Source: Mesorhizobium sp. J8 (GTDB lineage Bacteria; Pseudomonadota; Alphaproteobacteria; Rhizobiales; Rhizobiaceae). Taken from it: a stretch of DNA of 64,000 bases. A program made the translations under genes and the position numbers. Shown here one piece after another: positions 1 through 9,001 of this stretch. The notes beneath the pieces are model-generated. The model was not told the origin of the DNA. It saw only the letters and a list, made by a program, of their open reading frames with translations, and ran no database searches. The stretch covers positions 6,260,001 through 6,324,000 of the forward strand of contig NZ_AP024109.1 of assembly GCF_016591715.1 (NCBI RefSeq), given 5' to 3'. The stretch's first letter is position 1. Each line of letters begins with the position of its first letter.

Positions 1-792
1 GGCGCTACCCCGGGCCGGTTGCCGAACGAGATCGGCGGCGGGGCTGTCGACGCCTGCGAGGCGGCGGTGAAATCCTATCCCGACATTGCGCGCTTCCGTT
101 ACGAACTGGGGCGGGCGCTTCTGGCAGCGGGCAGGATCGACGAAGCCAGGCAGGCGATCCAGGAGGCCGCGGACAAGGGACATATACGCGCCCTGTTCGC
201 GCTCGGCTCCATCGCCTCGTCCGGGATGGCTGTCGACGTGTCGAAGGCCAATGACCTCTATTCGAAAGCGTCCGACAAGGGAGACCCCTACGCCATGGCC
301 GCCTGGGGCCGCGCTTTGTTCGGCGGTCTCGGCGTTCAGCGTGATACCGGCAAGGGATTGGACCTGCTGCTCCAGGCAGCGGCGATGGGGCATGTCGATG
401 CCATGAAGGACCTTGCGATGATCTTCAAGGAAGGGCGCAACGGCGTGCCCGCCGACCCGGACCGCGCCCTGGCTTTCCTGAAGGCCGGCATGGAGCGTCA
501 GGACGTGTACTCGATGGGCATCCTGGGCCTTGCCGTGCCCACCGCGCGTAACACCCCGGTGGTCATGGCGTGCAAGGCCCCGAAGGTCATCACGAAGATA
601 AAGGTGGTTCGCGTGCCCGTGTCGAAACCGAAGACCACCACACGGACAATTCCGGGAGCACCAAAGGTCAAGCCGGGGCCGACGGGAACCGGCAGGACAT
701 CCTGGAGTGGCGGTAACCAAGGCGCTGGTCCCACCAGCCGTGGCAATACCGGCGGCGGCGAAGGTGGCGACACCAGTAGCGACGGCTTGTGA
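1..792 (+). CDS. Sel1-repeat protein, C-terminal part (5' end outside window)
   Basis: The reading frame is open from the first base, so this is the 3' part of a longer gene; the TTG at 19 is only the first possible start inside the window. The visible 260 or so residues begin with about four Sel1-like/TPR-like helical repeats, recognised by the spaced A-x-x-G-x-x-x-A-x-x-x-L-G pattern (for example ALFALGSIASSG and DAMKDLAMIFKEG). A basic, Thr/Pro/Gly-rich low-complexity tail follows. Sel1 repeats are protein-interaction scaffolds, often in envelope or signalling proteins. The N-terminal domain is not visible, so the function cannot be stated. It converges on the M48 protease gene. Confidence 0.7.
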   Translation, partial: GATPGRLPNEIGGGAVDACEAAVKSYPDIARFRYELGRALLAAGRIDEARQAIQEAADKGHIRALFALGSIASSGMAVDVSKANDLYSKASDKGDPYAMAAWGRALFGGLGVQRDTGKGLDLLLQAAAMGHVDAMKDLAMIFKEGRNGVPADPDRALAFLKAGMERQDVYSMGILGLAVPTARNTPVVMACKAPKVITKIKVVRVPVSKPKTTTRTIPGAPKVKPGPTGTGRTSWSGGNQGAGPTSRGNTGGGEGGDTSSDGL

Positions 793-864
793 CGACAGCT
801 GCTCCCCGGCCGAGCGATTGCTCAAATATCCGACGACGCTCGGTCGGGCTGAACCCGCAGGTCC

Positions 865-2331
865 CTACCTGTCGGTGACGATCTTGACCTTGTCGCCGGC
901 CGATACGCTGGCGCCCGGCGACATCGCGTTGAGCACCCGGAACAAGTCGAGCTTGCGGTCGACGCCGACCATTTGCGCGGCGAGCGAGCCCATCGTCTGG
1001 CCGGCCTGGACGGTGACGACCCGGATATGCAGCGGCTTGAGCGCCGCCTTCTCGGCCGGGCTGAGAACGCGGAAGGAGCCGCTGACCGAGCGTGCGACCG
1101 AATCCAGCGCCGTGCTGGCCGATGGCGCCGCCGTCAGCAGCCTGTAGACCTGCCCGCCGGCGCGGATCACCGCGATGTCGAACTGCCAGCCTTGCGCGGT
1201 GGCATGCGCCATCGCCGCCTCGTTGCCGTTGACCGTCTCCTGGCGCACGCTGGCGTCCTCGAGCCCCGCCACCCAACCGCTGCGGATGTAATCGGTGAGC
1301 GAGACCGACTTGTCGATCGCCACGCCGTCGAAGCGGATGGCGATGTCGCCCGGTCCGGTCGCGGTGACGGCGGCCGCCGAATTGTCGATGACGAAGCCGT
1401 CCGGCACAGTGAAGGAAACGCCGAGATTGGGGTGCATGAAGGTCTGGCCGCGCACATAGCCTTCTTCCGGCGTATCGCCGTAAAGCAGGCCGTCTATGCC
1501 GGCGAGGAACGCGTCGCGATCGCGCGTGCCGACGCCGGGCGGGCCGAAGTTGCGCGCAAGCCGCTGCGCCAGCTCGATACGCTGCGGCGTGTTGGGGTGC
1601 GTCGCCAGGAAGTCGAGGCTGGCGTCGGTGGCGCCGCTGACCGAGCGGAAATCCGTGTAAGCCGACATCGACTGCAGGAAGCGGCCCGCGGCATAAGGAT
1701 CGTAGCCCGCCTCGCCGATCGACTTGATGCCGATGGCGTCGGCCTGGAGTTCCTGATTGCGCGAGAATTGCGCGAGCCTCAGCTTGCCGCGGATCAGCGC
1801 CGCCTTGGCGGTCGGGCTGTCGCCGAGCACGTCGGAGACGACCTTGGTCGCCAGGCCTTCCTCGGCCTCGAGCTGCTGCCGCTGCAGGCCATGATTCGCG
1901 GTGACGTGGCCCATTTCATGCGCGATGACCGCGGCAAGCTCGGAGGAATCGTTGGCGAGCGCCAGCAGGCCGCGCGTCACATAGAGGTAGCCGCCCGGCA
2001 GCGCGAAGGCGTTGACGTTGGGCGAATTGAGGATGGTGATGCGGTAGGTCTGGGTCGGGTTGGCCGACACCACGGTGAGATTGCCGACGACCTTGGCCAC
2101 CATACGTTCCAGCTTCGGATCGGAATACTCGCCGCCATAGGTGGCGAGAATCCGCGGATGCTGGGCTTTCGCCATTTCGGCGAGCTTGGCGTTGGCGACG
2201 ACATTGTCGACGGTGATCGGCTTGTCGGAAGGCTGGAAGCCGCTCTCTTGCACGTCCGGCGGCGTGAACATCTGGCAGCTCGCCAGCACGGCGACGCTCG
2301 CCAGAGCGAAAAATCGCGCCAGGGGCCTCAT
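865..2331 (-). CDS. M48-family metalloprotease, lipoprotein
   Basis: A predicted 488-residue zinc protease. I chose the ATG at 2331 because it gives a clean lipoprotein signal (hydrophobic stretch ending in LASC, Cys19); a longer frame upstream has no signal. The zinc-binding motif HEMGH lies at about residues 138-142, and a downstream E-L-Q-A-D-A-I-G segment supplies the third ligand, as in M48 peptidases. The last 60 or so residues look like a LysM-type module (VQAGQTMGSLA...), consistent with peptidoglycan contact. BepA/YfgC-like M48 lipoproteins act in periplasmic outer-membrane protein quality control; that role here is inferred from the family. Confidence 0.85.
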   Translation of the reverse strand: MRPLARFFALASVAVLASCQMFTPPDVQESGFQPSDKPITVDNVVANAKLAEMAKAQHPRILATYGGEYSDPKLERMVAKVVGNLTVVSANPTQTYRITILNSPNVNAFALPGGYLYVTRGLLALANDSSELAAVIAHEMGHVTANHGLQRQQLEAEEGLATKVVSDVLGDSPTAKAALIRGKLRLAQFSRNQELQADAIGIKSIGEAGYDPYAAGRFLQSMSAYTDFRSVSGATDASLDFLATHPNTPQRIELAQRLARNFGPPGVGTRDRDAFLAGIDGLLYGDTPEEGYVRGQTFMHPNLGVSFTVPDGFVIDNSAAAVTATGPGDIAIRFDGVAIDKSVSLTDYIRSGWVAGLEDASVRQETVNGNEAAMAHATAQGWQFDIAVIRAGGQVYRLLTAAPSASTALDSVARSVSGSFRVLSPAEKAALKPLHIRVVTVQAGQTMGSLAAQMVGVDRKLDLFRVLNAMSPGASVSAGDKVKIVTDR

Positions 2332-2483
2332 CCACACTTTCTCAGCGCCGGTCGACAGGTCGGCTTCCTTTCCAATCTTTCGGCAAATCACGGCCCAGCC
2401 GGACCAGCATGGCCGGACCTAGCCACACTCCCCCGGACAAGGCAAGGAAACGCCGGATCGCCCGTTGCCGGTTTGGCCATAAA

Positions 2484-3266
2484 TTATGTCCGCTTCCGGG
2501 CAATATGTTGTGATCCGGCAACGGTGCCGCCTCGATCGCCGATATAGCGCCGGAATGCATCCGGTCCAGACCGGCCGAAGAAATCGTCGGCCGGCCCGGC
2601 CGCCGCGATCGTGCCTTCATCGAGAAAGGCCACCTCCTGGCCGATGCGGCGCGCATCTTCCGGCTGATGTGTGACGAACAGCACCGTCATTTCGCGCTCG
2701 GCATGGATGCCGGCGACAAGGTCGAGCATGTCCTCGCGCAGCGCCGGGCCGAGCGATGCGAAGGGCTCATCGAGCAGCAGGACCGGCCGGTCGCGCAGCA
2801 GCACCCTTGCCAGCGCCACGCGCTGCCGCTCGCCGCCGGAAAGCTCGCGCGGCAGCCGCTTTTCCTTGCCCGCCAGGCCCACACGCGCCAGCGCGTCGGC
2901 GACGGCAATGCGGTCGGCGTCACCGAGTTTCAGCGACGGCGAGCGGCCGAGCCCGACATTGGCCTCGACGGAAAGATGCGCGAAGAGGTTGTTTTCCTGG
3001 AACACCATTGACACCGGTCGCGCCGAGGGCGGCGCGTTGCCGACATCGATGCCGCCGATCAGCACCTTGCCCGCGTCGAGTGTTTCGAAGCCGGCTATCA
3101 GATTGAGCAGCGTCGACTTGCCGGAGCCGCTCGGTCCCATGATGGCGGTGATCCTGCCGGCAGCGAATTCGGCATCGAAGCGGAAGGAAGACTCGCCATA
3201 GCTGAACGAGACGCCGTCCAGCGCGACGGCGAGGCCCTTTTGCGAGCCGTCGGTGCTCGTCGTCAT
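2484..3266 (-). CDS. thiQ: Thiamine ABC transporter, ATP-binding protein ThiQ
   Basis: A 260-residue ABC ATPase, the last gene of thiB-thiP-thiQ. Walker A (GPSGSGKST) is at about residues 44-52, followed by the LSGGERQR signature and Walker B VLLLDEPF. The start at 3266 overlaps the thiP stop as ATGA (thiP ends at 3263), which implies translational coupling. A longer frame reaching 3554 overlaps thiP and is a shadow. It energises import of thiamine and its phosphates. The TPP riboswitch upstream of thiB supports the substrate assignment. The C-terminus, about 30 residues past the conserved core, is not recognisable. Confidence 0.92.
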   Translation of the reverse strand: MTTSTDGSQKGLAVALDGVSFSYGESSFRFDAEFAAGRITAIMGPSGSGKSTLLNLIAGFETLDAGKVLIGGIDVGNAPPSARPVSMVFQENNLFAHLSVEANVGLGRSPSLKLGDADRIAVADALARVGLAGKEKRLPRELSGGERQRVALARVLLRDRPVLLLDEPFASLGPALREDMLDLVAGIHAEREMTVLFVTHQPEDARRIGQEVAFLDEGTIAAAGPADDFFGRSGPDAFRRYIGDRGGTVAGSQHIARKRT

Positions 3267-4876
3267 GACTTTCCTTCCCGCCCCAGCCGGTCGGCAACGA
3301 CGACCAACATCAGGCAAACGAGGCCGAGCAGCAAGGCGAGTCCCGCGGCGTCGGCGGTCCGGTAACTGCCCATGCGCGCCAAAAGCAGATAGGGCAAGGT
3401 CTGCACGGAATCGCTGCCGAACAACGCGATCACGCCGAGATCGCCGAGCGACAGCGCCATGGCGAAGGCGAAGCCGGTGGCGAGCGGCCGCCGCAGCGAC
3501 GGCCAGTCGATCAGGCTGAGCCGGGTCCAGCCGGATATGCCGAGCGCAAGGCAAAGCCGCTCATGGCGCTCGCTCGCCGCATCATAGGCCGGGCGAATGG
3601 CGCGGATGACGAAGGGCATCGCCATCACCGCGTTCACGGCGACGACCATGACCGGCGCGACGGCGAAGACATCGGTGATGTTGCGCAGCGCCAGGAACCA
3701 GCCGGCGCCGAGCACGATCGGCGGCACGACGAGCACGAATCCGGCTCCGGTGTCGGCGGCATGCTCGAGCAGGCCCATGGCGCCGCCTGCCCGGCGCCGC
3801 AGGGCCAGCGAGCGCCGCGCCGCGATCAACGCCAGCGACAAGATCACGCTGAGCAGCGCCGCAAGCAAGCCGAGGCCCGCGCTGGTGAGGGTCGCGCGGC
3901 GCACCGCTTCCTCGCCCGCCAATCGGCCGAGATCGGCCCCGAGGCCTGAGAACACCGTCGCCGCCATCGGTCCGGCGACGAACAGCAGGGCCAGCATGAT
4001 TAGGCTGGCATTCAGCATGCTCTCCATGCGGCTCACCGAAAGGTAGCGGCGCGGCGCCACCGGTAGATTGGCGTCGCCGACCGTGTTGGCGCCGAGCCGC
4101 GTGAGGGCGACGACCACGATGAAGGTCAGCGCGATCTGCATCAGCGTCAGCACCACGGCGCGCGCGGGATCGAAATCGAAGCGCAACGCCTGGTAGATGG
4201 CGACCTCCAGCGTCGTCGCGGCCGGACCGCCGCCCAGCGTCAGCACGATGGTGAAGGAGGTGACGCAGAGCATGAAGACCAGTCCGGCGACGCCCGGCAA
4301 AGCTGCGCGCAGCGCCGGCCATTCGATCAGCCGGAAGGCCGGCCGGGCGCCCATGCCGAGTTGGCTCGCCAGCCGCCACCGGTCGGCGGGAATCGTGCCC
4401 AACGCCTCCAGGTACAGGCGCGTCGCCAGAGGCAGGTTGAAGAAGACATGCGCGATCAGGATGCCGGAGAGGCCGTATATGCCCGGCCACCCTCCGCCGC
4501 CAAGCCCGGCGAAGATGCCGGCAAAAAATCCGGCGCGGCCGTAGAGCGCCAAGATGCCGAGCGCGGCGACGATCGCCGGCAGAGCCAGCGGCACGGTGAA
4601 AAGTTGCAGGATCAGTCGGCGGCCGGGAAAGGCTGGATGCCGGGACAGGGCGCGCGCCACGAGCAGCGCCGGCGCGACCGACAACAGCGTCGACAGCAGC
4701 GCCTGCCAAAGTGTGAAGCGGGCGACGCGCAGCAGGTAGCCGTCGAAGGCGGCGGCGCCGGAGAGATCCCGCGCGCCCTCGAGGATGAGGCCGGCGAAGG
4801 CGCCGCCGATGAGCAGCGTTATGGCCGCAAGCGCGATGAGGCCGGCGGTGACGCGGGAGTCACGCGCAGGGTGCAC
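3263..4876 (-). CDS. thiP: Thiamine ABC transporter permease ThiP
   Basis: A 537-residue inner-membrane permease with two homologous halves, each with about six membrane spans and a cytoplasmic EAA-type loop that contacts ThiQ. This fused two-permease architecture is characteristic of ThiP and of FbpB-type iron permeases. The riboswitch and the ThiB-like binding protein decide in favour of thiamine. The start is a GTG at 4876. It lies 236 nt downstream of thiB; that gap holds a large inverted repeat (4921-5075), so the permease may be expressed less than the binding protein. It overlaps thiQ by four bases. Confidence 0.92.
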   Translation of the reverse strand: MHPARDSRVTAGLIALAAITLLIGGAFAGLILEGARDLSGAAAFDGYLLRVARFTLWQALLSTLLSVAPALLVARALSRHPAFPGRRLILQLFTVPLALPAIVAALGILALYGRAGFFAGIFAGLGGGGWPGIYGLSGILIAHVFFNLPLATRLYLEALGTIPADRWRLASQLGMGARPAFRLIEWPALRAALPGVAGLVFMLCVTSFTIVLTLGGGPAATTLEVAIYQALRFDFDPARAVVLTLMQIALTFIVVVALTRLGANTVGDANLPVAPRRYLSVSRMESMLNASLIMLALLFVAGPMAATVFSGLGADLGRLAGEEAVRRATLTSAGLGLLAALLSVILSLALIAARRSLALRRRAGGAMGLLEHAADTGAGFVLVVPPIVLGAGWFLALRNITDVFAVAPVMVVAVNAVMAMPFVIRAIRPAYDAASERHERLCLALGISGWTRLSLIDWPSLRRPLATGFAFAMALSLGDLGVIALFGSDSVQTLPYLLLARMGSYRTADAAGLALLLGLVCLMLVVVADRLGREGKS

Positions 4877-4920
4877 GCTGCACCATTTGGGTTCGAGTTA
4901 ACGCATGCCGCGTTCCTTCG

Positions 4921-5075
4921 CGCCCCCCTCTGTCTTGCCGCACATCTCCCCCTCCAGGGGGGAGATTGGCAGTTTTGACGCCCCGCTCTTTCCTACGTCG
5001 GCGGCTAGCGAAATCGCCGATGAAAGCCAATCTCCCCCCTTGTGGGGGCAATGTCCGGCAGGACAGAGGGGGGCG
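4921..5075. repeat. Large inverted repeat between thiB and thiP
   Basis: Two 50-nt arms (4921-4970 and 5026-5075) are inverted copies matching at 44 of 50 positions by my count. Each arm holds a smaller C-run/G-run hairpin (CTCCCCC...GGGGGGAG), and the 55-nt centre is unrelated. In the thi transcript the arms would form a very stable hairpin directly after the thiB stop. It resembles rhizobial intergenic palindromic repeats; I cannot assign it to a named family. Similar CTCCCCCTTGTGGGGA arms recur at 59259-59368. Confidence 0.85.
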
Positions 5076-5112
5076 CCGTAAAGCGGTCATCTCACGCGAT
5101 TGGCCTCAAAGC

Positions 5113-6123
5113 CTACTTGCTCATCACCGCCAGCCACTCATCCACCCAGGCCTTGCGGTTGGCCGCCACTTCTTCCGGGCTGAACAGCAGGGTCTTGGTC
5201 GGCTTCACCAGTCTGTCGAAGGCCGGATTGAGCGGCTTGTCGGTCTTGCCGACCGGGAACATCCAGTTGGTCTCCGGAATGACGTCCTGGAACTTCGGCC
5301 CGGTCATGAAGGCGATGAATTTCTGCGCCAGCGGATTCTTCGCGCCGGCCGTCGTGATACCGGCCACCTCGATCTGCAGGTATTCGCCTTCCTCGAACGA
5401 TGCCGCCTGATAGCGCTCGGTGTTCTCGGCCACCATGTGGTAGGCCGGCGAGGTGGTGTAGGAGAGCACCATCGGCGCCTCGCCCTTGGTGAACAGCCCA
5501 TAGGCCTCGCTCCAGCCCGGCGTCACCGTCAGCACTTTGGTCTTGAGCTTGGCCCAGGCCTCCGGCGCCTTGTCGCCATAGACCGATTTCACCCACAAGA
5601 GCAGCCCAAGGCCGGGCGTCGAGGTGCGCGGATCCTGGATGACGATCTTGTCCGTGCCGGCGCCTTCGACCAGTTCCTTCAGGCTCTTCGGCGGAACTTT
5701 GAGCTTCTCAGTGTCATAGACGACGGCGAAATAGCCATAGTCGAAGGGCACGAAAGTGTCGTCGCTCCAGCCGCCGGGCACGTTGATGCCCGACACCTCG
5801 CCATGCGGCGCGAACAGGCCGCTCGCCTTGGCATCCGCCGTCAGATTGGTGTCGAGGCCGAGCACGATATCGGCCTTGGTGCCGGCGCCTTCCAGCTTGA
5901 CGCGGTTGAGCAGCGCCACGCCGTCGGCCACCGAGACGAATTCGAGGTCGCAGCCGCATTCGGCTTCGAACTCCTTCTTGACGGCCGGACCGGGACCCCA
6001 GTCGGCGGTGAAGCTCTCATAGGTGTAGACGGTGAGCTTGTCCTTGGCCTCGGCGGGCGCGACGCCGGCCAGAAGCGAAACAAGACCGGTTGCGAGAATG
6101 AGATTGCACAGCACTGCGCGCAT
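5113..6123 (-). CDS. thiB: Thiamine-binding periplasmic protein ThiB
   Basis: A 336-residue extracellular solute-binding protein with a Sec signal peptide (about residues 1-26, ending A-P-A-E-A). The mature part starts [20 protein letters not shown], typical of ThiB/TbpA. It is the first gene of thiBPQ and is preceded by a TPP riboswitch. It captures thiamine, TMP or TPP in the periplasm and delivers it to ThiP. The only close alternative is an iron-binding protein of the same fold, but the riboswitch argues strongly against that. Confidence 0.94.
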   Translation of the reverse strand: MRAVLCNLILATGLVSLLAGVAPAEAKDKLTVYTYESFTADWGPGPAVKKEFEAECGCDLEFVSVADGVALLNRVKLEGAGTKADIVLGLDTNLTADAKASGLFAPHGEVSGINVPGGWSDDTFVPFDYGYFAVVYDTEKLKVPPKSLKELVEGAGTDKIVIQDPRTSTPGLGLLLWVKSVYGDKAPEAWAKLKTKVLTVTPGWSEAYGLFTKGEAPMVLSYTTSPAYHMVAENTERYQAASFEEGEYLQIEVAGITTAGAKNPLAQKFIAFMTGPKFQDVIPETNWMFPVGKTDKPLNPAFDRLVKPTKTLLFSPEEVAANRKAWVDEWLAVMSK

Positions 6124-6177
6124 CGGCGCCTCCTTCGTTCGAGTGACAAGGAATTGAGGCGCCGGATGTCCGAGACG

Positions 6178-6264
6178 TCTAATCCCTCCGCCGGTACAAA
6201 CCGGATCAGGTTCAGCGGGTTGGCTTGACTGCCTCTCAGCCGGATCACGTCCGGCACCCCGTTA
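6178..6264 (-). promoter_or_regulatory. TPP riboswitch (THI element) controlling thiBPQ
   Basis: Read on the minus strand, the segment has the conserved THI-box elements in order: GGGGTGCC, then CTGAGAGG, then CCCGCTGAACCTGATCCGG, then the closing CGGCGGAGGGA. CTGAGA and CTGAACCTGATC are the diagnostic pyrimidine- and pyrophosphate-sensing segments. It ends about 55 nt upstream of the thiB ATG, a position suited to control of translation initiation or early termination. TPP binding is expected to switch the transporter off. Confidence 0.95.
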
Positions 6265-6409
6265 GAGCGTTTCGAGAGATACGGCGGGCGGCAGCGGCGC
6301 GCAAGCGGAAGTTTGCCGGGGGCAGCTAATGTTCCTGGGCAAGACTCGCACCCGAAGCGCGGCCCATCCGGCTTCCGTTTCGCTTGGAGGGCTGGTAAGG
6401 GCGACGGCC

Positions 6410-7057
6410 ATGGGCACATTCACCATCCTGCTTGGCGGCGAGCTTTTCCGTACGCCCCGGCTCGAACGCCAGATCGCCGGCTCGCGCGTCATTGCCGCCG
6501 ACGCCGGCATCGGCCATGCCCGCATGCTTGGGCTCGTTCCCGAACTCTGGGTCGGCGATTTCGACTCCGTGCCGCCCAACCTGCCCGATGAACTGGCCGC
6601 CGTTCCGCGAAAAGTCTTTCCGGCCGAGAAGGACATGACCGACGGCGAGCTTGCCATAGCGGAAGCGCTCAAGCGCGGCGCCACGAACCTCGTGCTGGCC
6701 GGCGCCTTCGGCGGCAAACGCGCCGACCATGCCTTTCTGCATCTTGCGCTGGCTGTGCGTCTGGCTGAGACCGGCACCAAGGTCTTGCTGACCAGCGGCG
6801 CGCAGGAAGGCGCCCCCATCCTGTCAGGGAAAGCAGCCGGTTTCGACTATGCCGATGGTACTTTGTTCTCCGTGCTCGGTTTCTCCGATCTCTCTGGCCT
6901 GACGGTGACCGGTGCCAAATGGCCGCTCGACAGCGTCGAGGTGGCGTTCGGCTCCTCGCTCACTATATCAAACGAGGTCAAAGGGCGGCTCGGCATCGCG
7001 CTGGAGCGCGGCCGGGCGCTGCTTCTGGCCCACCCCTATCCTCTTCCAGAAAGCTGA
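6410..7057 (+). CDS. thiN: Thiamine pyrophosphokinase
   Basis: A 215-residue enzyme that converts thiamine to thiamine diphosphate with ATP. Motifs seen: ADAGIGHA followed by VGDFDSV (the acidic catalytic segment), K-D-M-T-D-G-E-L-A, and GGKRADH, as in the TPK family. I chose the ATG at 6410; the frame stays open to 6329, but upstream sequence is not conserved-looking and 6410 begins the first beta-strand (MGTFTILLGG). It is divergent from the thiamine importer and shares its intergenic region, so uptake and pyrophosphorylation genes sit together. Its stop is separated by one base from the next start, implying coupling. Confidence 0.9.
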   Translation: MGTFTILLGGELFRTPRLERQIAGSRVIAADAGIGHARMLGLVPELWVGDFDSVPPNLPDELAAVPRKVFPAEKDMTDGELAIAEALKRGATNLVLAGAFGGKRADHAFLHLALAVRLAETGTKVLLTSGAQEGAPILSGKAAGFDYADGTLFSVLGFSDLSGLTVTGAKWPLDSVEVAFGSSLTISNEVKGRLGIALERGRALLLAHPYPLPES

Positions 7058-7058
7058 C

Positions 7059-8873
7059 ATGGCGCCGCCACTCCTCAATCTCGACGGCATTAAACTGACC
7101 TTCGGCGGCACCCCGCTGCTCGACGGCGCGGCGCTCAGCGCATCCGCCGGCGAGAAGATCGCTTTGGTCGGCCGCAACGGCTCGGGCAAGTCGACACTGC
7201 TCAAAATCGCCGCCGGCATGATCGAGCCGCAAGATGGCGAGGTTTTCCGCCAGCCTTCGGCCACGGTCCGCTACCTGCCGCAGATGCCGGACATGGAAGG
7301 CTTCGCTACGGTGCGCGCCTATGTCGAAGCCGGCCTCGGTCCGGCCGACGATCCGCATCGCGCCACCTATCTGATGGAACATCTCGGCCTTACCGGCGAG
7401 GAGCGTCCGAACGACCTGTCCGGCGGCGAGGCACGGCGCGCCGCACTTGCCCGCGTCATGGCGCCCGAGCCGGACATTCTGTTGCTCGACGAGCCGACCA
7501 ACCATCTCGATCTTTCCGTGATCGAATGGCTGGAAGAGGAGCTTGCCCGCACCTCTTCCGCCGTTATCCTCATCTCGCACGACCGCCGCTTTCTCGAACG
7601 TGTCACCCGCGCCACCGTCTGGCTCGATCGCGGCCAGACGCGGCGGCTGGACAAGGGCTTCGCGCATTTCGAGGAGTGGCGCGACCAGGTGCTGGAAGAA
7701 GAAGAGCGCGAGCAGCACAAGCTCGGCCGCCAGATCGTGCGCGAGGAGCATTGGCTGCGCTACGGCGTGACCGCCAGGCGCAAGCGCAACATGCGCCGCC
7801 TCGGCGAATTGCAGACCATGCGCCAGCGCTTCCGCAGCCATCGCGGCGCCGAAGGCACCGCCACCATGGTGGCAAGCGACGCTGCCGAATCCGGCAAGCT
7901 GGTGATTGAGGCCAAGGGTATCGACAAGAGTTTTGGCGACTTGGCCGTGGTGAAGGGTTTCTCGACCCGCATCCAGCGCGGCGACCGCGTCGGCCTGGTC
8001 GGCCCGAACGGCGCCGGCAAGACGACGCTGCTGAAGATGCTGACCGGCGAACTCGCACCGGACGCCGGCAGCGTGCGGCTCGGCGTCAACCTGGAGATCG
8101 CGACGCTCGACCAGAAGCGCGAGGCCGTCGACCCGCAGGAGACGCTGGCGCATTACCTGACCGACGGGCGCGGCGAGAACCTGCTCGTCAACGGCGAGCA
8201 GCGCCACGTCGTCTCCTACATGAAGGATTTCCTGTTCAAGCCGGAGCAGGCGCGCACGCCGGTGCGCGAGCTTTCGGGCGGCGAGCGCGCGCGGCTGCTG
8301 CTCGCCCGCGTGCTGGCTCGGCCGGCGAACCTTCTGGTGCTCGACGAGCCGACCAACGATCTCGACATGGAGACCCTGGAGCTTTTGCAGGAACTGGTCG
8401 CGGGCTTTGCCGGAACGGTGATCCTGGTCAGCCACGATCGCGACTTCCTCGACCGCACCGTCACCAGCGTGATCGCGCCGGAGGGCAACGGCCGCTGGAT
8501 CGAATATGCCGGCGGCTATTCAGACATGCTGGAGCAGCGCGGCGGCTCGAAGCTGGCAGACCGCAAGGCAAGGTCGAAGGCCGAGGCGACCGAAACTTCG
8601 CCGAAAGCCGACCAGACAGTGCAAAAGGGCCCGGCAAGAAAGCTCTCGTTCAAGCAGAAATTCGCGCTGGACTCCCTGCCGAAGAAGATCGAAGCAGTGA
8701 CGGCCTCGATCTCGCGGCTGGAAAACAACATCGCCGACCCGTCCTTCTACGAACGCGATCCGGTCTCTTTCCAGAAGACCATCGCCGCGCTCGACAAGGA
8801 GCGCACGACGCTTGCCGCGCTCGAGGAAGAGTGGCTGGAGCTGGAGATGCTGCGGGAGGAGATGGAGGGGTAG
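7059..8873 (+). CDS. ABC-F family ATPase (Uup/EttA-like)
   Basis: A 604-residue protein with two ABC cassettes and no membrane spans, the ABC-F layout. Cassette 1 has GRNGSGKST, LSGGEARR and LLLDEPTNHLD; cassette 2 has GPNGAGKTT, LSGGERARLL and LVLDEPTNDLD. Between them is the charged P-site tRNA-interaction linker (EEHWLRYGVTARRKRNMRR). The C-terminus carries a Lys/Glu-rich linker and a coiled coil, as in Uup. ABC-F proteins act on the ribosome or in DNA-repair-related roles; the exact subfamily is uncertain. The start at 7059 follows the thiN stop immediately; frames extending upstream overlap thiN and are rejected. Confidence 0.9.
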   Translation: MAPPLLNLDGIKLTFGGTPLLDGAALSASAGEKIALVGRNGSGKSTLLKIAAGMIEPQDGEVFRQPSATVRYLPQMPDMEGFATVRAYVEAGLGPADDPHRATYLMEHLGLTGEERPNDLSGGEARRAALARVMAPEPDILLLDEPTNHLDLSVIEWLEEELARTSSAVILISHDRRFLERVTRATVWLDRGQTRRLDKGFAHFEEWRDQVLEEEEREQHKLGRQIVREEHWLRYGVTARRKRNMRRLGELQTMRQRFRSHRGAEGTATMVASDAAESGKLVIEAKGIDKSFGDLAVVKGFSTRIQRGDRVGLVGPNGAGKTTLLKMLTGELAPDAGSVRLGVNLEIATLDQKREAVDPQETLAHYLTDGRGENLLVNGEQRHVVSYMKDFLFKPEQARTPVRELSGGERARLLLARVLARPANLLVLDEPTNDLDMETLELLQELVAGFAGTVILVSHDRDFLDRTVTSVIAPEGNGRWIEYAGGYSDMLEQRGGSKLADRKARSKAEATETSPKADQTVQKGPARKLSFKQKFALDSLPKKIEAVTASISRLENNIADPSFYERDPVSFQKTIAALDKERTTLAALEEEWLELEMLREEMEG

Positions 8874-9001
8874 CATCGTCATTGCGCCGACGCACTGATG
8901 CGCATAAAGTATGCGCATATCAAGGTGACGCCAGGCGCAAGATCGCGACGAACGCAAACCGCCAGCCAGTCAATTGCGACGCGCTTTAAGCCGCTTCCAC
9001 C

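Noticed and set aside
973..2547. Long plus-strand frame opposite the M48 protease
   Set aside because: It is the antisense shadow of a gene with an intact zinc motif and lipoprotein signal; composition is Arg/Gly-rich as expected for a shadow.
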